The notes below the pieces were generated by a model, which was not told the origin of the DNA, did not search any database, and was given only the letters and a program-made list of their open reading frames with translations. A stretch of 64,000 nt of DNA from Diprion similis (Eukaryota; Arthropoda; Insecta; Hymenoptera; Diprionidae): assembly GCF_021155765.1 (NCBI RefSeq), contig NC_060107.1:10154501-10218500 (forward strand), given 5' to 3'. The stretch's first letter is position 1, and the number at the start of each line of letters is the position of its first letter. Position numbers and translations under genes: made by a program. Shown one piece after another: positions 38,703 to 50,306 of this stretch.

Positions 38703-39030
38703 CTAATCTGTAGACCTCGGTGTCCAGATACAACTTGAGATCTGGGACGCCGATATTGGTATGAGACAGGCACCAGCCAGGAAAGTACCCTTAGGCTGCA
38801 GCTTCGACTCCGGCGATGCAGGCAGTTCGAATAGCGTGAACTTGAAGAATCGGAGTACAAAGTGATTCTTGACTATAAATATGTAAGCACGACTGTGTGT
38901 GCGGCGGTAGGTGTAGCTTTGCACCTCCGTAAATCTCGAATCGAGGCATGTAATCGTCGGAGATCTGAAATCTCGCGGGGAAAATCACGAGGCCAATCTT
39001 TGCCGCTAATGCAGGATCTCGGTGCATGCG
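38703..39030 (-). pseudogene. Exon-like fragment with in-frame stop and a good donor
   Basis: On the minus strand an open frame runs from 39027 to a TAA near 38791. It then continues in the same frame for about 30 residues (including GVPDLKLYLDTEVYRLAG) up to a donor GCGG|GTAAGC near 38701. Composition looks protein-like on both sides of the stop. It may be a decayed exon. Alternatively it may be a real short exon that begins at an acceptor just after the stop (CCTAAG|GG). I do not recognise the family, and no partner exon is evident. Confidence 0.25.
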
Positions 39031-42000
39031 TTTATCGGTAATCCAGAATCGGGCTATAAATCAGAGCGTCGAGCTCGTAGGGGGCCCGAAGGTGCAGAAA
39101 TTATCCAGCTCGCAATTACAGCCCTGGGTGCTTATCTGACTTGGCGATTTTTCCTGGTCCATCGGTCGGCGTGCCTTCATTGATCCGCGCGTGAGCGTGT
39201 AACAATTACGACTCATGTTTAACGATCTAGTGCTTGACTTATCGAACGCGAAAAGTGATCTAGTCCATTATATTATCATAGACGCCTGTGTCACGTGTTA
39301 TGATAGAGAGTTTTTTTTTTTGTTGATAAGTTGTCGATAAATATTCTAGCGATAAGTAGATCAGACTTCAGAGAATGCATCACGTTCTATTCGTATATTT
39401 CAATGGAACTGGATTTACAATTTCACAGGTCACATTACCTGGAATCTTTGCATAGCAAGTTAGGAGCTACAGACATAAAAGAATATCGAAACATTAAATC
39501 CCGAGGAGAACTAATTATATTCGTAGATACCAGAGCCTTGAAATAAGCACCGAAGATATCAGATAATTAATTATTAATCGACAGTCCGTTTATTCTACAA
39601 TGTGATTCAGACATGGTTCGATCAAATACATAAGAAGATGGTTCTGAACATGCAATTTGTAAGTCATACTTCACAGGGAAGCTAACGACTCGGTCTTCTC
39701 GAGTAATAAATTGAATTTTATGATCGTCCCGATATAGCCATGATTTTGCATAGACTGAAAGAGGGTTCGATTGGCTGCTGCGAGGTCCACACCCCAAGCC
39801 CAGTAATCGACACCCAAGAGGACCCGAGGCCAAGTGTAGTCTCAAGTTGTAATGGTGCTATAGTTGTGGCCATCGTGTCATGGTACAAGACCGGCTAATG
39901 CAACGGTGGCGTGTTCCTCCGTCGTTTGTCTTCGCTCGACAATTAACCGGCAGAGCTGACGCAATCGGCGGCTATTAATTACAATCAACGCTGCAGCGCG
40001 CCGAGCGCAGGCTACTTCGATATTTCACTCAAGCTTGGACCAAAAGAGGTGATACGCATTTTCTGCCTTTTCGAGACTCAAGTTGACGCCTCTGCGCGGT
40101 TCGCGCACGTGGCGCTTGGCCGACGACCGTTATGCCGGCCGCTTTTTAAAATTCGAACCGTGTACGGAGGAGGACCACCAGGTGGCGCTACTATGGTCTA
40201 TTCGGACTTTCCCGCGCGGGAAATCTCTTGGGATTTACTTTTAAACTGTCCGCGAAGCCCGTAGTCAATTACTTTAATTCCTTAATCCGTCTTACGTCGC
40301 CGCTCATCCTTCTAAATTTTTAATTTACGCCTCTCGGCCCTAATCTTAATCCGTTATCATGATTAATTTACTTCGTATGTATTATACTTACCAATAATGC
40401 TCTATGACCGGTATGTTGTAAGCTATTAAACGCACCTGCGTCAACCACAGATTCATCATCTCTTACCGCGGATGAATAATTTTATTAATTAAGATACTAA
40501 TGGCTAGATGTTTCAATGCGGCTATTGATCTACTTATATTTCAAGGATATACAGCATCGAAGAGTTACTGCTCAATTTTTTTAATACGAATTTTTGGGTC
40601 GATTATTATATCTTTTTCCGAACTCGTTGGTAGGTATAAACGAGTTCTTAAACGATTTGGGCATTGCTAGAAATGTTTAAATATTTGCAATTTGATGATT
40701 TTTTAAATAATAATTACTACGGAATCATCGATCATTCGATTCTTATTAAAAATAGGGTGTGCTTATTCGCATATCCCGTTTCTTTTTTTTACGAAAAATG
40801 AAATCTAGAGTAATCATCAATCCTTCACAGTTTTTTCTTCGTTACGGACCCTGTACGTGAATACACGTATACGAATTAAATGCTTGGCGACCGGCGTATT
40901 CATACACGTCAAGGGCAAAAGAGGTTCGAAGTGCGAAGACAAGAGGTAGAAAGATAACAAGGAACAAGAAGTAGAAAAGGAAGAATTAAAGAAACCAAAA
41001 GAAAAAAAAACAGAGAAAGACAAAAGTTGAACGCAACGTGTAACACGGTGGCCGCAAAGATGCTGCCGAGATGGTTTGGAGATGCCAGAGAAGAGACAAG
41101 TGGATGGTCCGACGGGCGGGCAAGGCCAGTATGGTAATATTCCTCGGTAGACGCTGCCGTATATACTCGCCCTGACCATTAAGACTCGTCGCAAGTTCGA
41201 ATCCACGTCAGGTTTGATTCAGGGTAAGGTGTTCCGCAGTGCTGGACGTGTAGAAACTGCAGACTGATCCACCGACGGTGGTGAGCTGGATTTTCTGTTC
41301 CGTGCTAGGCCGCAAAAATCTTAATCCTGCTGTAAATGGATGCATAAGAGTTGTATCGACGTGTGATTGACTGATCAGTAGCGACAGAGTTAGGGGATAA
41401 GATTATTCTCACATCCGGTAAGCGGCAAGGATGGAGTTAATCTCCTGGACGTTGGTAGAACCAAGATGACTACTTACTATATACCTACTCGTAACTCGGT
41501 GATATTAATTACAGTGATTTTTTAAAATTAAATTGTTTGTTTGACGGGGGCTGAGTGTCAGCCCTTTGCGGAAGGTTAAATGAGTATTTATTACGTCTTT
41601 ATACCGCCGAGCACGTCGTCGCAAGGATGCAAGAAAAGTCTTCCGAAACTTTATGCTGGTTTTGAGGAGAATCCAACTTGAAATAGTCTGAATTTATAAT
41701 ATGTATGTACTGCACTTCTGCTTTCACTTTGTGTTTTATTCCAAGAAACATTGACGATAACTAGGACACTGTAAGGCTGTTCGTCTTTGAATTTTAAAAA
41801 TGTTTCTTTCGATCTTCTGCGGAGATGAAAAGGTTCGATGCCCAGGCAGGCCTTTAATTGAAACGCTTTTGGATAACGAGGCGACAGCAACACGGTAAGC
41901 CTTTAGTCGATCCCGAAGGATCCTGATCGAGAAACGAACCGTGAGCAAATAAAAAAAACGTTGATTAGAGGATGTCTTAATTACTGATTGGTTTAGTGGA

Positions 42001-42680
42001 CTAATTAAATCGCGACTCAATCACGCTTCCCCAAGCCAATTAACTTCGCTCCGAAACCTATTTTATGATTCTGTAAGACTTGTGTGCAGAATACAGTATT
42101 CAGTGCGAAAGATAATTCCGGATAAAATTAACTGTATAGTTAGCCAGAAAAAATGTCGGCTTTATAAGCTCATGAAAGGTCACTTGAAGGCATTGATTGA
42201 TACCAGTTGGATCACCAAGATTTAAAAGCATTTGAGAATCATCTGAAGGCATTCGGTCATTTTAGTTGAAATAAATTTAAGTCACCGGTAACCTTTAGAA
42301 ATCATTTCATTATAGATGAAATTGCACGAAATATAACGCAAAGTCTGTTACTTCAAATCTCTGGAATTGATAACCTTTTTGAAAGTGTGAAATCTCTAAG
42401 TCAGATGTCAGTCAAAGTTGATTGAATTTTTAATTTATATCCAGCGTTTCGACTCTCAGATTGTTCATTGTGTAACGTTCGTGTGAAGAGCTGCTGTTCG
42501 GTGTTGCTTTACGACGCGAGAGACACTTCCTAAATAAGAGTCTCAATTTCCACCTCTCAAGTGTCCGGGAGTCGGTAGCAAAGTAGCAGAGGTGAAAGGG
42601 GTATACGGGAATTAAGTCAGAAGGCATAATCTCGGTCGGTGGTTCATAAATTACGTGGAGGCTAGACACATCATCGAGAT
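39031..42680. other. Intergenic sequence, no supported gene
   Basis: AT-rich with short GC-richer islands near 39780-40260 and 41000-41250. A 92-residue minus-strand frame (39567-39845) and a 129-residue minus-strand frame (40817-41206, phenylalanine- and serine-rich) have no recognisable motif. A TTCGAATCC word near 41196 resembles a tRNA B box but has no flanking T stem. Confidence 0.35.
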
Positions 42681-43330
42681 AATACCAAGAAATTGCCGGA
42701 GCAGCTCAGAAGCCGGTCCCGGGTGGGCCAGCCAGGTCAAGCAGTGTTCCGTTGGTCAATCCGTGGGCAAGATTTAGCTAAACGAAGCTCCGCGTATGAT
42801 AAAGAAGTGCGACCATCTTACTCGTTCTTTGGACCCGTTTTCCAGCCGCGATTATTCGTTAGCTGACGTAATGAATCACTTGGCGACGAGAAGGCTGACC
42901 TCTTCTTCGTTGTCAACGTCGTCGCCCCGAATGGATGCCGCCCACGAGGGTGTCCTCAAGTAGTTAATAACCAGACGCGGGATCTGAGAACCCGGATTCC
43001 CCGGACGAAGGCCGACCTGGCGGCCCACCAGGTGTCCAAGAATCCAATTCAGCGGATCACCGACGGCTTACCCGATACGTCTTACTTTACCCTGGCTGCA
43101 ACGCGTGTCCCGCTCTTGTAAGGCTGATTAATGTGTTTCACGGTAACGCCAGCTTATATGCGACGTGGGTCGAAGGCACCTACGTCAGTGGCCTCGACGA
43201 TGTCGCGACGCGATTCCCTGGTACTAAACCGCGCTGGAAGTTCAGTTGTTCGCGGGAATTTCATCCAACAGATATTACACATCGTTTCCAGCAGCCCTGA
43301 TTCAATGACTCCATGCAGTCATTAGAAGGA
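42681..43330. other. GC-rich island without a supported gene
   Basis: About 650 bp clearly richer in G, C and CpG than the sequence on either side. The open frames inside are short and broken (for example 43131-43325, plus). It could be a regulatory region or decayed mobile DNA. Confidence 0.3.
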
Positions 43331-44355
43331 GACTGTTGTTGGTATCTTCGCACTCATCTTGATACCTCTTTTTCCCTTCCATGTAATTCTCGGGTCGTTA
43401 TAAAATGGCCGCAACGTTGCTGATTCGCTGCGTAGGTGTATCACGATGCATAACATTTGGTTGGTAGATAAAGTCCGTTTTTGAGATTCAAAGGTGCGAT
43501 TTAACTTCAGCAAATTGTCCTTGTTTCTCCTGCCGTTGACCAAACTGTGAGGTTGATGCAGTTCGGACGCAAGTAAGGTATGTAGATATACTTTGGAGCA
43601 CCATTCCGAAGTGGGTTTAAAAAAATATGAAGAATACAAGCTAGGCAAAACGTGAATGTCAGGAGAAAAGTCAGGAATAGTTGATTGTGCGTGGTATCGA
43701 GATAATTATACAAACGCATAGTGTAGAGAATTAACTTCTAGTGCGATAGTGGAGCTGGAAGTTAAAGAGCGGAGGAATGGGTAGAACTTTGAGTCTCAAT
43801 AGTGAACCAAGGACTATCACAGACTTGAAAAGTGGTTGAAGTGGACGTGTTTCTCTGAGAGAAATGGTTTCGAAAACCGAATCAATTTTTTCACCTCGTA
43901 CGAAACCACAGACATGTAACATTAAACTGTAAGTAGATACACATGAATCTCGCATGTTACATATTGCTGAATAGCATCGGCAGCTCGGTGGACGACGTAT
44001 CCAGTACACCTACGCACGTGAAGCAAACGAGATTCGTTTCAGTGGCCGGTAACTAAGTAGCTATTGACCGTGGCGTTGAGTAATTGAAATCGAAGCAGAT
44101 AATGGTACGGTGGATTGCAATCCCAAGAAGCAGATCGATTTTTCAAATTCACTGGCCTCTCGGACGCGACGTAGTTCATTACCTAATGGATAAAATAAAG
44201 CAAAACCAAAATCACACGCAATTCGTTAAGCAGTGCTAGCTTTCAGTTCTCGTTAAGGAACAAAAACCAGAAAACTTGAACAAGGCAACGACACGTTTAG
44301 TCCAGTAATCACGAATCGACTCGAAAAAGTCGGTGAGCACAACGGTTTTCAATGC
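43331..44355. other. 3' flank of the second LDH-like gene, nothing recognised
   Basis: Sequence downstream of the stop codon of the minus-strand gene. Open frames at 43322-43719 and 43731-44009 (minus) show no motif. Confidence 0.35.
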
Positions 44356-47300
44356 TTATTCTAATCGGTCCAAAAATGGTTTCTGGGCTTCGTAAATCGC
44401 CCGGCAAGACTTGGTCATCAGTTCCTGTTCCTCGGTTGTGTACAGGTGGCGTATATACGACTGGACACCATTTCTACCAACCACGCATGGCAGCGACATG
44501 AATACGTCCTTTTCCAGACCGTGTCTACACCCCTATGATTTTAAAATAATTACAAGTTGAACAAATTCGGTTCGTGTAGAACTTTTCATGCCAAAAACAA
44601 ACCTTGACGAACGTTGACACAGTGAAACAAGCACAAGTGTTCCTGACGATTGCATCGACAATCTCAGCAGCGCAAATCCCGACTCCCCAATTCGAATGGC
44701 CCTTCTTGTCGATTAGATCGTTGTCACTATTCGCCACTTTTTCATGCAGTTCAGCCCAGCCTTCTGGATCGTTTTTCTGTCCAATCTCCTTATTTATTTC
44801 CTTCAATTTCATCCCCATAACGGCAACGGCTGACCAAACGGGAACTAAAAATATTATCGAATTAGTTACCATTTGCCTTCGTAGTAGCAATTTTCCAAAC
44901 ATCACGTCGCCTGAGGTTTATTATAACTCGAGGGAAAAATTTTACAATACAGTACATGCAGAAAGTATACTGTTCACAATTACCGGAATTAGCTCCACTT
45001 TCTCCGATTACTAAGGCTTGTACGGAGTTCGCCGACAGTCCCAATTTCTGTGCGATAAAGTACTGGAAGCGGATACTGTCCAGGAACGTGCCGAGGCCGA
45101 TAACACGGTTTGGAGGGAACCCAGAGAGTTTCATAGCAGCATAGGACATTATGTCACCTACAACATGGTTCTGTATGGAGTGGATATTTTTGTTTTCAAG
45201 TTAGGTCAAGTCGCTTTTGCCAATTTTCAAGTTAACCATTCCATGATTTGAGACGGTAAAACACTTCTTTACCACACCTGTGCGGAAAGTACAACTTTCG
45301 GCACCTCGCATAAACGGGAAGTTGTACTTTCCCATGTAGGGGTTGGTGAAAAATAGTATAAATCACAAGGGTGTGAAAAAGGCTATCCCAAACTGCGTTC
45401 TTGCCTCCCTCACCTTCGGCTTGGGTGTCAATCTTGCACGCAGTTTGGAATAGCCTACTTTTCCTCCCAAGGTGCGTAATATACCATGCCTGCCACGATT
45501 TGCTTCCTCTTTATTCTAACCCGTACTTACCAGGGCTTGTTACGATAACGAGAATGCTATTTGGTGCGTATTTGCATACATTTGGAACGGCCACCTTAAA
45601 AATTTCGATGTTTGGTTCCAACATGGAGTATTGGTCCTGATCCTTCTCCACCTGAGTGCCTGCCGTAAACACGCAAACCGCAGCATCTCTCGCCAAGCTG
45701 TAGTCTAAGATGCGGATATACAAATGTTCAATAATGTTTAATGTTCAAAACGACGTTTTCAAAGACACTCGTGAACATAGGGATTGACAAAACTTCAGAA
45801 TTTGGCTCATTGATCGCCATTACCACATGTCAAGCGGACAGTCGCCGTTTCGCTAAACTTCTGTGAATTCTAAGTCAAAGCATTCGTCTGTTAACTTCGT
45901 ATTGTCTTCAAAATACCAAATAATTTTTATTCAAATAGGCGTAGGTACTTTAATTACTATTTTGGAAGGAATTGCTCAACCTTTGAATAATTACCGTATA
46001 AAGTAGTACTGTGATTGAATATACTCTCAAAAGTTTGATACGAATAAGAAAGAGACCTTTCAGTATAGATAACAGTTTCTCAATTTCTTTTTTTTTTTTT
46101 TTTTTGATTCTGTCAATGGGCTACCAATTTCTCTATTTTTAGTGATGGAAGGACAAATTTATTCGACTAAAGATGTTAAGCATTGGAGTAGAGCTGTCGA
46201 AACGTTATATTTTCCAAAAATGGACTGGAAAGAGAGAGCAATACATCAATTTTTTTCAAGTACATACATGTATGACTACGTTCATTTGTGAAATGACTCA
46301 CCCTTTGTTCCAATGATCCGTGGGTTACCTAAGAAAGCCGCGGCGTGACCGATGTCCTCAGCTTCTGCTTTTGCCAGATCTTCGTTCGTGTCTATCAGAA
46401 CCAACTCAGAGGCAAGACGCTGCAAAATATAAACAAAAGAATACAAATTAGGGAAGCAGGATAGAGACTGAGTATTCTCAATTCGCGAATGCTCGATAGC
46501 CAGCGTTTATTGTGAGTCGATATGTGGAGAACATGCTTCCATTTTACTAACAATTTTGAACCTTCAATAGCTGCCCATAAGTGGCTTCTATTTGACTTGG
46601 CAAAACTGATCGTCAGATGCTGCTCCAAGCATATTATTTCGTCCCTCCTCGATACGTCGGAAGTGATTCTAGCCTAGGTTTCCATGGTGAAATAATTATG
46701 ATGATACCCTTGTTATGCTGGGATCGGGTGTCCCACCGTTCGAATCACTACTCTTTTTTTCACAATTTGCCGTCTGGCATCATGACTTAACGAGCTTACA
46801 AACATCGCGTTTAGTGATTAATAGATAACCGAATTACCGCAATACACCGAAATCAACATCCATCATGAGTTTGCCAACTGATCCCGTGAATGCAAATAAT
46901 TATTATCTTTCAAGTATCGACATATATCTCCGATAAATTTGAAAATAATATCAGTCGCGAATATAGTGTACAGTCTCTCCGTTCGACAACGGAATGGCGA
47001 CGAAGAAAACCGCTTCGCATTAACGATCCTTTCAGAGTAATGTAGGGTTGGATTTCCGCTAATTCTAACAAAAACAAACATCTGTCATATTAGCTCACCG
47101 GAGCTATTACATCCTGTCATAAAATGTTGAGTCGTGGTTAGGCGATACTAATGACGTAATATCAAGAGGCCTGCGTTCACTGGCCAACTGACAGAAGTTT
47201 GGGTAAGCCGGTTTTCGGAACGACATGCTAAGCCCGGCATCAAGAGTCACGGCGTGTCGTTGACAGAATTACTACGTAAGAATTTCATGGCGAAAGCGCA

Positions 47301-49848
47301 TCACCAATCCTATAGAAATCACCGAAACTAGGAGTGTTTTCTTGTCTGTGATTAAGTATTTTAATTGACGCCTGATAGATAGGCCACGCAACTGACTCAG
47401 GTGACTTGTTTTGCTACATTTTTTCTTTTTTGTTTTGGCCAAAGTGCCTCCCTTTGCAATGAAGACAAGTTTCATGATAAACTCGGCACATCCGGTGACA
47501 GGCGCTATTTTATAACCACAACGCGTCCCCGGTCAGATTTTCAGGTTAATCCCAATCTCAAAATTCTAGTACAATCAAACAACCCTAAGATGAAGTAATC
47601 GATGTCAGAGGAGGCGTACTTCTGACCATTTGGAGGGAATGCACTCTTGTACCTGCCGGCCACGCCAGACCCTTGCAGACCGCATCAACGCGGTTATTGC
47701 GAAATACGAGACCCGCCCGTGCCCATCAACCCCCAAATCTCCAACGCGTGTGTGTTGTATACCAAGAATTTGCAGCAGTCCGTGTCTTCGCGGATCGTCC
47801 TGTCCACCTCGCCTCACCTGTCCAGCGTTCACGCCGTCCTCCTGTTGTCCACAATCTACTGCCCCACCTGCACCATCTCCTGGCCCAGGACTCTGTCGTT
47901 ACATTTCCAGACGAGATCTTTGCCCCGCTCGCAAAGGCTGTATCTCCCTCTACAAACCACCCTGCTGCAAGTCGACTTGCACGCCAACCCCTCAGTGTTG
48001 CCCATCCATCAACTGCTCCGGATCCAAACCAAGCCGCGTAATTATATCGTCAAACTCAAAATCGCGATCATCAGCCTCCTGTACCCGCTGCAAGCCTTGC
48101 ACCCCGCCTCCACCGACTTCCTGCTGCCCGTTTTGCACCCCTCGTCAACCGAACTGCTCGGCATGTTCCCGACCGAGATGCTCTGCCTGTAACGCCTGCT
48201 GTTCGTCCAACGCGTCGACCATACACTCGCAACCCACGGATCCGTGCTGTTGCCCATCTCCGATACCCTGTTCATCGTCCAGCTCAAGTTCGCGGAAGAA
48301 ACGGTTGACGGCATTCGACGATCCACCCTACACCTCTCACACCCTTGAGCGGGAGTTTAGTGGAAGATTCATTCGTCTCGATGCCTGTTGTTGTGAGATT
48401 GATAACTCTTCATCCAGTCTGGACACTTGCAGCTTCGGAAACAGCTATCGATGAATAATAACGAGGATTGACTACAATGCCGGTGAAAGTTATGACGTCG
48501 TCTTCGGTGGATCAGGAACTTGATGGTTTTCGACTACACTGGTTACTGGGAATATATGAACATCTGGAAACTCGAAACAGGAGTGACGTCAAGGGAGGAA
48601 TTCACCACTCAAATATGATATTGCGAACAATTGACGGATTGTTCCGATAAAATTTAAGCAATAAAAATAGAACTATGAATAAAGTGAACTGGAACTGTAA
48701 TAATGCTACACTGTCAGAATTGTAATCACGAAAATCAATCAAGAATAAATTCAGTAATCAAACTATTTCGCCAAAAGTGTTATTGGTTTGAAACCATGAA
48801 CTCAATTGTTCGATATACGCTAATGACTTAATTTTACCGGGTTATAAGCAAGTTGTTCCTGAATATCGATTCGTGAACAATTATGTAATGTAAAAGATCA
48901 CGCCAAGTTTTAAATACTTCGAGGCCTAATTATAATTTATATATTTATCGTAGAAGCGTTTTTCTGAACAAGCTTACGTTGGCCCAGCGTTGAAAGCGAA
49001 CTTAAATAGATGTAAAAGCAATAAGGAATTCCCGAGGCCTGCGCCCTCCCTCGGCGCTTAGAGGCTTGGATTTTGTGTAGGAGTCACGCGCTATCGGAGT
49101 ATGGGTACTAAATCTTGGGCATAAGGGTTATGAAATGTGTTTAAAATGCAATCAGGTATTCTGTATCTCTCATTTAAAATACATTCGTGAGGTACTTAAC
49201 GTTTTGAATCCACTTTCCGATTCTAAAACACGCGATTCCCTAACGACTGAATACATGTTCTTCAGAAAAAGCAGGTAATTATGATTGACCTTTGAACTCA
49301 CCAGAATAAAAATTTTCTTAAAAATTCATTTTGATAATCAAATCTCGATTAGTTAGAAGTATTCAGTGAAATGATTCTGATTTAAGGATGCTTGAAGTTG
49401 AATCAGAAAAAATCATATTCGCTTTAGTCTGCACGATGCACAGTTACTCTAAAACGTGAAGACATAAAGTCGAATTCCCAATTTTCTAGACTTTCTCAGG
49501 AATATCTTTTTCCTATTTGAAAACTTATTGGAAAAAACAAAAATACATCTCGAATTACCTTTCTATTTGATTGGAAAATGACTTCAGGTTGAAGTGTTTT
49601 TGAATATTCAAAATTTCGTTCGAGGTTAGAGGCTCTACGGTCACGTGACAAGTCAAATAAGAATACCGTGGGCATACAATCACCTTGAAGAGTATTGCGA
49701 TGGCGATTGCAACCCCTGTGTAGCCACTGCCAACGATAACGATTTTTACCCGATGAGCATTGGTGGAGTATTCGGCATGTTTCGTGAGTAAAAAAGTAGC
49801 TGTGTTCCCCCTGGAATCGATCGATTTCTTCTTGATATCTGTCTGCAT
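44356..49848 (-). CDS. LDH-like paralog lacking catalytic residues (six exons, 349 aa)
   Basis: Exons, 5' to 3' on the minus strand: 49848-49684, 46419-46302, 45704-45531, 45157-44984, 44844-44603, 44532-44356. All junctions are GT-AG with matching phases (0, 1, 1, 1, 0), giving 349 residues with no internal stop. From the nucleotide motif to the GESGA motif it aligns with the canonical LDH without gaps at a constant offset of 13. The NAD motif is kept (G40, G42, G45; Asp65), as are Asp179 and Arg182. The catalytic histidine is Ser206 (GESGA for GEHGD), with the following Asp changed to Ala208. Loop Gln100 and Arg106 are Val113 and Gln119, and Asn138 is Ser151 (TSPGD for SNPVD). Lactate dehydrogenase activity is therefore very unlikely, while dinucleotide binding is plausible. 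The first 30 residues are not LDH-like. The start at 49848 is the nearest suitable ATG, and a further 5' exon cannot be excluded. A cysteine-rich gene lies in intron 1. Confidence 0.85.
45284..45332. repeat. Short inverted repeat (14-bp arms) in an intron of the second LDH-like gene
   Basis: Arms ggaaagtacaactt (45284-45297) and aagttgtactttcc (45319-45332) pair perfectly around a 21-nt spacer. It lies about 50 bp from a second, longer hairpin. Together they may form the folded ends of a small non-autonomous element. I found no target duplication. Confidence 0.7.
45380..45456. repeat. Hairpin with 19-nt arms in the same intron
   Basis: Arms aggctatcccaaactgcgt (45380-45398) and acgcagtttggaatagcct (45438-45456) pair at 18 of 19 positions with a 39-nt loop. 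It could be part of a MITE or a structured intronic RNA. The stem is shorter than typical for a microRNA precursor. Confidence 0.7.
46420..47638. other. Intron 1 of the second LDH-like gene, 3' part
   Basis: AT-rich sequence between the second exon of the minus-strand gene and the nested plus-strand gene. It probably includes the promoter of the nested gene. I see no convincing TATA box directly upstream of 47639. Short frames (46395-46628, 46863-47081) are unsupported. Confidence 0.4.
47639..48454 (+). CDS. Cysteine/proline/serine-rich protein nested in an LDH-like intron (271 aa)
   Basis: An uninterrupted frame of 271 residues starts at the ATG at 47639. The frame is open further upstream to a TGA at 47591, but through a non-ATG codon. 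About 40 cysteines (near 15 percent), many as CC or CCC pairs, are spaced by Pro, Ser and Thr. There is a poly-Ser run (about eight) followed by RKKR near residue 220, and an acidic, Cys-poor tail that ends CSFGNSYR. No hydrophobic signal peptide or membrane segment is visible, so it is probably intracellular. Such composition is known from insect sperm-tail and chromatin-condensing testis proteins and from metal-binding proteins. I do not recognise a specific family. An AATAAA signal follows at 48678-48683. It lies wholly inside intron 1 of the LDH-like gene, on the opposite strand. An upstream exon joined at the AG near 47608 is possible. Confidence 0.65.
   Translation: MHSCTCRPRQTLADRINAVIAKYETRPCPSTPKSPTRVCCIPRICSSPCLRGSSCPPRLTCPAFTPSSCCPQSTAPPAPSPGPGLCRYISRRDLCPARKGCISLYKPPCCKSTCTPTPQCCPSINCSGSKPSRVIISSNSKSRSSASCTRCKPCTPPPPTSCCPFCTPRQPNCSACSRPRCSACNACCSSNASTIHSQPTDPCCCPSPIPCSSSSSSSRKKRLTAFDDPPYTSHTLEREFSGRFIRLDACCCEIDNSSSSLDTCSFGNSYR
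48678..48683 (+). terminator. Poly(A) signal of the nested cysteine-rich gene
   Basis: AATAAA about 225 bp after the stop codon at 48454, on the same strand. A second AATAAA lies near 48744. Confidence 0.5.
48684..49683. other. Intron 1 of the second LDH-like gene, 5' part
   Basis: AT-rich except for a short GC-rich patch near 49035-49070 that contains a small inverted repeat. No gene is supported. Confidence 0.4.
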
Positions 49849-50306
49849 CTTTGCATACTCGAAGCCCTTGTTTCGATACAACACACTACACACACATGCC
49901 TCCGATTTTATGGAACAAATTATAACCAGACTCTCACCATGACAAGTATATAAAATTTTTACTATTTCCCTAGAATTTCTAACCGAGTCCAATCTTTGAC
50001 ATATTTTGACTGGCAGAAATAAATGAAATGCACGTATCGTCATATCGCCTTTTTTCAGGTGACATTTAGAATCGATACGGCTTGTATAGCAGGTATTTCG
50101 ATTATTTTTTCTCTTCTGTTTTTCGTTCTATTCGTATTTGAGGTTCACCCTCATAGAAAATAAATGTACGTACAGGCCGAGGGCTCGGTATTGTATTTGA
50201 GTAAATTGAGACGTTAAAAATGAATAAATAAATTGGTAGAAGTGTAGAAAAGTATGATAAAAAAAAGTGGAAATTTTGGATAAGACATTATTTTTTTCGG
50301 GGATTT
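49849..50306. other. 458-bp spacer between the two divergent LDH-like genes
   Basis: The stop codon of the third gene (50307) and the assigned start codon of the second (49848) are only 458 bp apart, in the same orientation. The 3' end of one and the promoter of the other must share this AT-rich spacer. The frame upstream of the assigned start stays open to 50043, but that extension is not LDH-like. No TATA box stands out. Confidence 0.45.

Noticed and set aside
41185..41205. tRNA-like B box (GTTCGAATCC)
   Set aside because: No T-stem complement, no A box or cloverleaf around it.
44604..45251. Plus-strand frames of 62-136 codons
   Set aside because: They are opposite-strand shadows of exons of the second LDH-like gene.
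45380..45456. microRNA precursor
   Set aside because: The arms are only 19 nt with a 39-nt loop and nothing extends the stem. Kept as a plain inverted repeat.
47647..48326. Alternative frames of 94-181 codons over the cysteine-rich gene
   Set aside because: They overlap the longest frame, lack its biased composition, and look like shadows of it.
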